A stretch of 5,225 nt of DNA from Gammaproteobacteria bacterium (GTDB lineage: Bacteria > Pseudomonadota > Gammaproteobacteria > Tenderiales > Tenderiaceae): the NCBI GenBank assembly GCA_027001525.1, contig JALTMR010000241.1, positions 1-5,225 of the forward strand, in the 5' to 3' direction. Position 1 is the first letter of the stretch. Each line of letters begins with the position of its first letter. The notes below the pieces were generated by a model. That model made no database searches. It had not been told where the DNA came from and saw only the letters and a program-made list of their open reading frames with translations. A program made the position numbers and the translations under genes. Shown here in pieces: positions 1-5,225 of the stretch.

Positions 1-1557
1 CTCCAGTGCTTCAATACGAGCGGTGTTAAAGACACGACTATGATCCTTTAGCCGAACATTCTGTATGCGCTCTTCAAGCTCGACCACCTTCGCCACCCCT
101 TCTGCCAGCAGCGCCTCTGTACGAAAGACACCGCAATGGTCTTCCATCACCCGCTTCAGTTCGGAGCGCAGTTCAGCCACCGACTCACCTTCGCCTTTCT
201 GTTCCCACTTGGCGATCCGCGCCAGACACTTCTCAACGCTGTCCCCGGTCATGGGGCGGTGGTAACGCATTTTGCTCAACAGTTCGATGATGTGGTTACC
301 GGCTGCCCGCCCGAAAACCACAATATCCAACAGCGAGTTACCGCCAAGACGGTTTGCCCCATGCACCGAAACACAAGCGCACTCACCCGCCGCATAGAGC
401 CCTGGCACACACTCTTCGGGGCTGTTACCCATGGGCATCACCACCTGGCCGTGGCGATTCGTGGGAATCCCCCCCATGGTGTAGTGCGCGGTGGGGTAGA
501 CAGGAATAGGCTCGAACGCCGGGTCACGATGAACAAAGGTCTGCACCGTTTGGCGAATCGCCGGCAGGCGTTGCTGTATCACCTCTTCACCCAGGTGATC
601 CAGCTTAAGCAGCACATGGTCCGCTTTCGGCCCACAACCACGCCCCTCTTTGACCTCGGTATAGATGGCCCGGCTCACCACATCGCGGCTGGCCAGATCC
701 TTGGCGTGCGGTGCGTAGCGCTCCATAAAACGCTCACCATCCTTGTTTACCAGATAGCCGCCTTCGCCCCGCACCCCTTCCGTAATCAACATCCCCTTGC
801 CGGCAATACCGGTGGGGTGAAACTGAAAAAACTCCATATCCTGCAACGGAATGCCGGCACGCAGCGCCATCGCCATGCCATCACCTGTGTTGATTTTGGC
901 GTTGGTGTTGGTGCGGAACAGCTGCCCGGCCCCCCCTGTCGCCAGCAAGGTCGCCTTGGCCTCGATAATCATCAGCTCGCCCGTTTCGATCTCCATCACT
1001 ACGGCACCGAGAATGTAGCCTTCGTCATCGCGAATCAGATCGAGAGCAAAGTATTCGTCAAAGAAATGGGTTTTGGCCTGAATGTTCTTTTGATAGAGCG
1101 AGTGCAAAATGGCGTGGCCGGTACGATCTGCCGCCGCGCAGGTTCGCGCCGCCTGATCGCCGCCGAAATTCTGGCTTTGACCACCGAAGGGGCGTTGATA
1201 AATTTTGCCGTCATCAAGGCGAGAGAATGGAACGCCGCTATGCTCCAGCTCCACAACCAGACGAGGAGCCGCCCGGCACATATACTCGATAGCATCCTGA
1301 TCGCCAAGATAGTCGCCGCCCTTGATGGTATCGAACATATGCCAATGCCAGTTATCGGGCAAAACATTGGCCAGTGCAGCGTTAATTCCCCCCTGTGCGG
1401 CAACCGTGTGTGAGCGCGTGGGGAACACCTTTGACACCACGGCCACATGGGCCTCAGCCTCTGCCAGCTGCAATGCCGCACGCAACCCCCCGCCCCCTGC
1501 ACCAACGACCAGAGCATCAAATCGGCGCCGAGGTAAATCCGTTTTTGCTTCTGTCAT
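1..1557 (-). CDS. sdhA: Succinate dehydrogenase flavoprotein subunit, 3' end cut off by window edge
   Basis: Catalytic subunit of complex II: it oxidises succinate to fumarate on covalently bound FAD and passes electrons to SdhB, on the cytoplasmic face of the inner membrane. I read 519 uninterrupted codons on the minus strand. By comparison with E. coli SdhA (588 residues), about 73 C-terminal residues lie outside the window. Visible features are the dinucleotide fold GAGGGG (19-24), the flavin motif RSHTVAAQGG with His50 as the covalent FAD site, HPTGI with His247, TEGVRGEGG near 259, Arg291 in SRDVVSR, His358 in HYTMGG and Arg403 in HGANRLGG. These match E. coli His45, His242, Arg286, His354 and Arg399. 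The ATG at 1557 overlaps the sdhD stop (ATGA), and GGGGA lies 4 bases upstream. A 425-codon opposite-strand frame across this gene is a shadow. The family call is very secure. Confidence 0.97.
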   Translation of the reverse strand, partial: MTEAKTDLPRRRFDALVVGAGGGGLRAALQLAEAEAHVAVVSKVFPTRSHTVAAQGGINAALANVLPDNWHWHMFDTIKGGDYLGDQDAIEYMCRAAPRLVVELEHSGVPFSRLDDGKIYQRPFGGQSQNFGGDQAARTCAAADRTGHAILHSLYQKNIQAKTHFFDEYFALDLIRDDEGYILGAVVMEIETGELMIIEAKATLLATGGAGQLFRTNTNAKINTGDGMAMALRAGIPLQDMEFFQFHPTGIAGKGMLITEGVRGEGGYLVNKDGERFMERYAPHAKDLASRDVVSRAIYTEVKEGRGCGPKADHVLLKLDHLGEEVIQQRLPAIRQTVQTFVHRDPAFEPIPVYPTAHYTMGGIPTNRHGQVVMPMGNSPEECVPGLYAAGECACVSVHGANRLGGNSLLDIVVFGRAAGNHIIELLSKMRYHRPMTGDSVEKCLARIAKWEQKGEGESVAELRSELKRVMEDHCGVFRTEALLAEGVAKVVELEERIQNVRLKDHSRVFNTARIEALE

Positions 1558-1892
1558 ACAGTCCCCGTTAACAGTACATTCACTACCCACAACCCCATCG
1601 CAATAATGGTGAAAGCCACCAACATCAACAGCGAAAACTTCAATCCGGCGGGCTTGATGTAATCAATCAAGACATCCCTGATCCCCACCCAGGCATGACC
1701 AAGCAGCAACAGGAAAAAAAGCGTCGTCGCCAGCGCCATTGGCAAACGCCCCATCCACCCTTTCCACTCAGCATAATTCGCTGGCGAACTGACCAGCCAG
1801 GAGAAGACGAAGTAAAGAAGAAACAGCACCATGTAGATTGCACTAACACGCTGCAACAACCAGGCCCGATACCCGCTAGCACCCGCACTCAT
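1554..1892 (-). CDS. sdhD: Succinate dehydrogenase membrane anchor subunit
   Basis: Small hydrophobic subunit that, with SdhC, anchors SdhA-SdhB in the inner membrane and helps form the haem b and ubiquinone sites. It has 112 residues (E. coli 115) and three membrane segments at roughly 12-35, 52-72 and 85-108. The diagnostic stretch HAWVGIRDVLIDYIKP starts at residue 66. His66 matches the E. coli haem ligand His71, and Asp77 and Tyr78 match Asp82 and Tyr83 near the quinone site. The ATG overlaps the sdhC stop by four bases, and its Shine-Dalgarno-like GGTGA (1900-1904) is embedded in the last codons of sdhC. Its own stop overlaps the sdhA start in the same way, so translation of the three genes is probably coupled. 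The N-terminus is shorter than in E. coli but keeps the expected RVSAIYM segment. Confidence 0.95.
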   Translation of the reverse strand: MSAGASGYRAWLLQRVSAIYMVLFLLYFVFSWLVSSPANYAEWKGWMGRLPMALATTLFFLLLLGHAWVGIRDVLIDYIKPAGLKFSLLMLVAFTIIAMGLWVVNVLLTGTV

Positions 1893-2275
1893 AGAATAAT
1901 CACCATCGCAACCAGAACACCCACAACACCAAGCACATTCACCGCCTTGGCCGTTTTGCGGGCCAGCTCCAGCTCTACCCCGATATCAACATCCAGCAAT
2001 AAAAACCGAATGCCTGCAAAAAAATGGTGTGCCGCAGCCCAGGCAATTATCAATAACAGAAACTTGTTCAGCGAACCGCTCAGCTGCCCGGCGACAGCCT
2101 CATAACCCTGCGCGCTTAGCAGTGACTGATCCAGCAACCAGATCAAATAGGGCAACGAAATAAAGAGAAGCACGCCAGAGATACGATGACCGATGGAGGC
2201 GATCGCCGTCACGGGTTGGCGAATGCGAAGCAAGTTGAGAAAAACCGGCCGGGAATCATGTTTATTATTCATCAT
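1889..2275 (-). CDS. sdhC: Succinate dehydrogenase cytochrome b556 subunit
   Basis: Larger membrane anchor of complex II, contributing a haem b ligand and part of the ubiquinone site. It has 128 residues (E. coli 129) and three membrane segments at roughly 30-50, 68-92 and 108-128. The N-terminal signature has RPV at 9-11 and ASIGHRISG at 26-34. Ser27 and Arg31 match the E. coli quinone-site residues with identical numbering. His84 in HHFFAGIR is at the position of the E. coli haem ligand His84. This supports the first ATG of the ATGATG pair as the start. An in-frame TAG five codons upstream rules out a longer protein. No Shine-Dalgarno sequence is visible before the start; instead the right arm of an inverted repeat (as read on this strand) ends four bases away. 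It is the first gene of the sdh operon, divergent from ygfZ. Confidence 0.96.
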   Translation of the reverse strand: MMNNKHDSRPVFLNLLRIRQPVTAIASIGHRISGVLLFISLPYLIWLLDQSLLSAQGYEAVAGQLSGSLNKFLLLIIAWAAAHHFFAGIRFLLLDVDIGVELELARKTAKAVNVLGVVGVLVAMVIIL

Positions 2276-2410
2276 ACGAAATTCAGTCTAGCTAACTGAG
2301 GAATTTTGTCCACCATTACTCAAACACCTTACATTCGGTTATGCTTCGCCCAACGCATCACACACCCAGTAAAAATACCCACACCACAATCACGTAGAAA
2401 TATATAGATT
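2276..2410. promoter_or_regulatory. Divergent intergenic region between sdhC and ygfZ
   Basis: These 135 bp separate two genes read in opposite directions, so they should contain both promoters. No strong sigma-70 site stands out. On the plus strand, TTGTCC (2306-2311) and TACATT (2330-2335) are 18 bp apart and each match consensus at four of six bases. TATATA at 2401-2406 lies too close to the ygfZ ATG unless the message is leaderless. On the minus strand only weak hexamer pairs are present, for example TATTTT within 2371-2378. I recognise no Fur, FNR, ArcA or IscR site. The segment next to sdhC holds an inverted repeat, listed separately. Promoter function is inferred from the gene layout, and the hexamers are weak. 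Confidence 0.6.
2279..2306. repeat. Imperfect inverted repeat directly upstream of sdhC
   Basis: The arms AAATTC (2279-2284) and GAATTT (2301-2306) are perfect reverse complements, 16 bp apart. Inside them, 2284-2298 is a 14-base palindrome (CAGT then TAGCTAACTG) broken only by one inserted C at 2288. Read as sdhC mRNA, this could fold into a stem of about nine pairs with a 3-base bulge, ending four bases before the start codon where a ribosome binding site would lie. It could equally be a DNA operator for a dimeric regulator, or chance in a short AT-rich stretch. There is no terminal U-run, so it is not an intrinsic terminator. Confidence 0.45.
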
Positions 2411-3454
2411 ATGAACGACAAATGGCACAGTTTCTTGAACGGTATTGGCGCGGTCATCGACAATGAAATGGTTACACATTTTGGTAGTTTTAACGAGGAA
2501 ATAAAAGCCGATAGCGGGAGCAACATTATTTGCGACCTTTCCCATATCGGCCTGATCAAAATACGAGGGGAAGACGCATCCACCTTTCTCCACAATCAGT
2601 TAACCAGCGACCTCAAGGCGCTCGCCCCGAATCAAACGCAGTTAAGCGGATATTGCAATCCAAAGGGCCGGCTGCTGGCGCTGTTTCGCGTTATTGCCCA
2701 ACAGGACGGCTACACGCTGATGCTGCCTCGCGAAATTATCGAGCCAACGCTGAAGCGCCTGCGCATGTTTGTGATGATGTCGAAGGTTACCCTGGAGGAC
2801 GCCAGTCACGATCAGGCCCACATCGGCCTCAGCGGTCCCGGTATTGAGCGCGCATTATCCACCCAGCTGGGTATCGAACCACCCGCCGTAGACGCTGCTG
2901 TCAGTCAAGATGAATTCACGCTGATTCGTATACCAGGCCCCCAGCCCCGCTACCAGCTATTTGGCAACATCGACACACTTTCAGCACAGTGGCAGGCGCT
3001 GTCTGGCGTTGCCACGCCAGCAGGTGGTGGCACCTGGGAACGGCTGGACATCGAAGCTGGATTACCCGTCATCCACAAAGAGACCATTGAGTCGTTCGTC
3101 CCCCAAATGGTGAACCTGCAAGCCGTAGGCGGACTAAGCTTCACCAAAGGCTGCTACCCCGGCCAGGAGGTGGTTGCCCGCATGCAGTACCTCGGCAAAC
3201 TCAAACGCCGCCTGTATATTGCCTGCGCCCGATCTGACTACCTGCCCACCCCGGGTGACCACATCGTCACCAGCAGCGACAACGGCGAACGAAAAACAGG
3301 GGAAGTTGTGGCTGCACAATGGGCAGCGGAGAAGCGCATCATACTGACCGCCGTCATTGAAATCGCCACCGCTGAGAGCGATTCGCTTCACCTGGACTCA
3401 CTGACAGGCCCCTCGTTAACGCTGAAGGAGCTCCCCTACCCACTGGAAATTTGA
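2411..3454 (+). CDS. ygfZ: Folate-binding Fe-S cluster maintenance / tRNA-modifying protein YgfZ
   Basis: Cytoplasmic tetrahydrofolate-binding protein of the COG0354 family, related to the glycine cleavage T protein. In E. coli it supports assembly or repair of some iron-sulphur enzymes, including the tRNA-modifying MiaB. It has 347 residues (E. coli 326); the extra length is mostly an N-terminal segment ending in VTHFG, common in other gammaproteobacterial homologues. Family features are GLIKIRGEDASTFLHNQLTS near 45-65, a CNPKGR segment near 82, FVPQMVNLQAVGG near 228-240, and the signature KGCYPGQE at 246-253 with Cys248 equivalent to the essential E. coli Cys228. The C-terminus ELPYPLEI resembles E. 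coli PLPYSLEE. An in-frame TAG two codons upstream limits the start to 2411 or later. No Shine-Dalgarno sequence is visible. The gene is divergent from sdhC and probably co-transcribed with the genes that follow. Confidence 0.93.
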   Translation: MNDKWHSFLNGIGAVIDNEMVTHFGSFNEEIKADSGSNIICDLSHIGLIKIRGEDASTFLHNQLTSDLKALAPNQTQLSGYCNPKGRLLALFRVIAQQDGYTLMLPREIIEPTLKRLRMFVMMSKVTLEDASHDQAHIGLSGPGIERALSTQLGIEPPAVDAAVSQDEFTLIRIPGPQPRYQLFGNIDTLSAQWQALSGVATPAGGGTWERLDIEAGLPVIHKETIESFVPQMVNLQAVGGLSFTKGCYPGQEVVARMQYLGKLKRRLYIACARSDYLPTPGDHIVTSSDNGERKTGEVVAAQWAAEKRIILTAVIEIATAESDSLHLDSLTGPSLTLKELPYPLEI

Positions 3455-3510
3455 GTAATTGGCCCCTGCGCCGATAACCAAGGCGACTATTGGGCAACAT
3501 GGATAACAAC

Positions 3511-4350
3511 ATGGATGTGAAAGACAAGTTTGTCACCGCTTTGCTGGATGATATTTCCAATAATCGCCTCGTCCTTCCTACACTGCCAGAGGTGGCGCTC
3601 AAAGTCCGCAAAGTGGTCAACGACCCCTGTGTCACAGCGGACAAGCTATCCAAGCTGATCGGCACGGATGCGGCGCTCTCCGCCCGCCTGCTGCAAGTGG
3701 CCAACAGCGTCTTTTTCAAGGGATTGAATCCGGTTCAGAACGTCCACACAGCGGTGGTCAGGCTCGGCATGGTCTGCGTACGCAACGTCGTTACCAGCCT
3801 GGTGATGAACCAGCTCTACCAGGCCAAAAAAAATGCCTCCATCAGGAAGGAACTACAGGCGCTATGGATTCATGGTGCCAAAGTCGCCGCCATCAGTAAC
3901 ATACTGGCCAAGCGATATACCCCCCTCAACAGTGATGAGGCCATGTTGGGCGGGCTGGTCCACGACATTGGCATCCTTCCCATTCTCAGCCGTGCTGTCG
4001 ACTTTCCCGATATTATCGGTAACAAAGAAGTTCTGGACGAGGTCATTGCTGAGATGCACCCCAACATTGGCAAACTGATACTGGAGGGCTGGCACTTTCC
4101 GCAAGAGCTGGTGGACGTCGCTGCCGAGCACGAGAACCTGCAATACAACCCTGGTGAACAGGCCACCTATACCGACGTAGTCATCATCGCCAACCTGCAC
4201 AGCTATCTGGGGAAAACAGACCGACCGGCTGTTGACTGGGGCGCAGTACAGGCCTTTGAGAAGCTAAGCCTCACGCCGGAAAAAAGCATTGCCATGCTGG
4301 CGGAAGCACAGGCCGAAATCATGGACATACAGCGTTTACTCATCAGCTAA
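3511..4350 (+). CDS. HDOD-domain signalling protein, first copy of a tandem pair
   Basis: Single-domain HDOD protein (HD-related output domain), probably a cytoplasmic signalling or regulatory protein; the specific role is unknown. It has 279 residues, nearly all HDOD domain from LVLPTLPE (20-27) to about 235, with a C-terminal helix rich in Ala and Glu. There is no visible receiver, GGDEF, EAL or membrane segment. HD-type residues kept are His121 (LWIHG), His151-Asp152 in HDIG, His183 and His207 (AEHE). The usual last Asp position is Asn228 in ANLHSY. Three starts are possible: TTG 3490 (AAGG 6 bases upstream), ATG 3499 and ATG 3511 (GGA 7 bases upstream). I chose 3511 because it gives exactly the length and N-terminus of the downstream paralogue. 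It lies 56 bp after ygfZ with no terminator between, so a shared transcript is likely. Confidence 0.88.
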   Translation: MDVKDKFVTALLDDISNNRLVLPTLPEVALKVRKVVNDPCVTADKLSKLIGTDAALSARLLQVANSVFFKGLNPVQNVHTAVVRLGMVCVRNVVTSLVMNQLYQAKKNASIRKELQALWIHGAKVAAISNILAKRYTPLNSDEAMLGGLVHDIGILPILSRAVDFPDIIGNKEVLDEVIAEMHPNIGKLILEGWHFPQELVDVAAEHENLQYNPGEQATYTDVVIIANLHSYLGKTDRPAVDWGAVQAFEKLSLTPEKSIAMLAEAQAEIMDIQRLLIS

Positions 4351-4355
4351 AGAGG
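4350..4355 (+). promoter_or_regulatory. Ribosome binding site fixing a GTG start
   Basis: AAGAGG, beginning with the last base of the preceding TAA stop, lies six bases before GTG 4362. It is the strongest Shine-Dalgarno match among the plus-strand genes here. It supports GTG as the start of the second HDOD gene, which also aligns end to end with the first copy. Confidence 0.7.
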
Positions 4356-4361
4356 CCGACC

Positions 4362-5201
4362 GTGGAACTGGAAAACAAACTGCTCTCCAAGTTTCTGGAC
4401 GATCTGAACCACAATCGCCTGGTCTTGCCCACCCTGCCTGAAATTGCCTTCAAGGTGAGAGAGGTGATGCAGGACCCCAACTCTTCCGCCGCCCAGGTCT
4501 CTGTCGTTATCGGATCCGACCCCGTGCTATCGGCCAAACTGCTTCAAGTCGCCAACAGCGCCCTCTACCGTGCCCCCCACCCCATTGAAAATCTGCAATC
4601 CGCTATTGCTCGCCTGGGGAGCACCGTGGTGCGCAACATTGTTACCGGCATGGTCATGGAACAGATCTATCAATCGGGTGGCAACCCCAAAGTGGCCAGC
4701 AAACTGAAAACACTTTGGCTGCACAGCACCCGCGTTGGCGCCATCAGCCACGTTATCACCCGAAAATTCACCAAACTAAAAGCAGACCAGGCCATGCTGG
4801 CCGGCTTGATTCACGACATCGGCGCCATTCCCATCTACTGCGAAGCCGACAACGTTGCCGAACTGCTCGACGATGATAAGCGACTGGCTAACGTTGTCAG
4901 CAAACTGCATACCCTCATTGGTACAGCCATCCTGGACGAGTGGAATTTCCCCCAGGAGCTGATCGACGTGGTTGCAGAACATGAAAACCTGGAGCGCGAC
5001 TCAGGTGATCAGGTGGACTATGTAGACATTGTTACCGTCGCCAACCTGCACAGCTATATCGGTACCTCGCACCCCCTGGCACACCGCGACTGGTCCAACA
5101 TTCCCGCATTTAAAAAACTGGGGCTGTCACCAGAAGAGAGCATCGCCGCGATGGAAGAGGCACAGGAAGAAGTAAATATTATTCAACAAATGTTTGCGTA
5201 A
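4362..5201 (+). CDS. HDOD-domain signalling protein, second copy of a tandem pair
   Basis: Paralogue of the preceding gene, starting with GTG 11 bp after its stop, so almost certainly in the same transcript. It has 279 residues with the same single-domain plan: LVLPTLPE (20-27), LLQVANS (60-66), LWLHS with His121, GLIHDIG with His151-Asp152, His183, FPQEL, AEHENL with His207, and ANLHSY with Asn228. The alignment with copy 1 has no gap over the first 240 residues, then a single one-residue shift. My hand count gives about 129 identical positions, roughly 46%. The segment after HDIG (159-182) is far less conserved and more acidic here, including LLDDDKR. HDOD proteins usually act in signal transduction, but no partner or output is encoded in the window. 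The family call is strong; the function is not determined. Confidence 0.9.
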   Translation: MELENKLLSKFLDDLNHNRLVLPTLPEIAFKVREVMQDPNSSAAQVSVVIGSDPVLSAKLLQVANSALYRAPHPIENLQSAIARLGSTVVRNIVTGMVMEQIYQSGGNPKVASKLKTLWLHSTRVGAISHVITRKFTKLKADQAMLAGLIHDIGAIPIYCEADNVAELLDDDKRLANVVSKLHTLIGTAILDEWNFPQELIDVVAEHENLERDSGDQVDYVDIVTVANLHSYIGTSHPLAHRDWSNIPAFKKLGLSPEESIAAMEEAQEEVNIIQQMFA

Positions 5202-5225
5202 CAGAACGAGCGATCAGCACACCAG

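Noticed and set aside
136..1413. 425-codon open frame on the plus strand
   Set aside because: It lies wholly opposite sdhA, whose catalytic motifs are all intact on the minus strand. Its translation is rich in His, Arg and Gln with no recognisable domain, as expected for an antisense shadow of a codon-biased gene.
1035..1520. 161-codon minus-strand frame inside sdhA
   Set aside because: It is another reading frame of the same strand as sdhA, and the sdhA frame is continuous through it, so it is not a frameshifted or separate gene.
1695..2105. 136-codon plus-strand frame across the sdhD-sdhC junction
   Set aside because: It is antisense to two well-identified membrane subunits. The product is Thr/Ser/Pro-rich with no domain and no good ribosome site.
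2329..2595. 88-codon minus-strand frame entering the intergenic region
   Set aside because: Most of it is antisense to the start of ygfZ, the product resembles nothing, and the intergenic part is better explained as promoter region.
3455..3510. Possible terminator between ygfZ and the first HDOD gene
   Set aside because: Only a 4-bp CGCC/GGCG pairing with a 9-base loop is present and there is no T-run, so read-through into the HDOD genes is more likely.
3862..4200. 112-codon minus-strand frame within the first HDOD gene
   Set aside because: It is antisense to the conserved HDIG to AEHE region. A similar shadow appears opposite the second copy, as expected when two paralogues share codon patterns.
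5202..5225. Possible start of another gene or a terminator after the second HDOD gene
   Set aside because: Only 24 bases remain, with no stem-loop, T-run or start codon with a ribosome site.

Overview
The window looks like ordinary core chromosome of a gammaproteobacterium. Its SdhC has the same residue numbering as the Escherichia coli protein at the haem and quinone residues. Its SdhA is of the E. coli / mitochondrial type, and its folate-binding protein is of the gammaproteobacterial YgfZ type. The base composition is moderate and even, and I see no signs of recent transfer. The exact order cannot be settled from the sequence; a non-enteric lineage is my guess, based on tandem HDOD genes next to ygfZ.

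Layout. Positions 1-2275 are the minus-strand succinate dehydrogenase operon, read sdhC, sdhD, sdhA from right to left. sdhA runs off the left edge, and sdhB would be expected beyond it. The three genes are linked by two ATGA stop/start overlaps. Positions 2276-2410 are a divergent intergenic region that must hold the promoters for both directions. It contains an imperfect inverted repeat directly in front of sdhC. Positions 2411-5201 are a plus-strand run: ygfZ, then two tandem paralogous HDOD-domain genes 11 bp apart. The last 24 bases hold nothing I can identify.

How the genes relate. SdhC and SdhD anchor the flavoprotein SdhA and the iron-sulphur subunit SdhB in the inner membrane, where the complex oxidises succinate and reduces ubiquinone. 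YgfZ helps maintain certain iron-sulphur enzymes, so its place beside sdh makes functional sense. The HDOD pair is probably regulatory, but no output or partner can be read from the sequence. The two proteins are the same length, about 46% identical by hand count, and both keep an HD motif with the same Asn at a position usually expected to be Asp.

I see no RNA gene, mobile element, CRISPR array or clear terminator, and nothing I would call a new system. The points most worth checking are the HDOD pair and the inverted repeat abutting sdhC.
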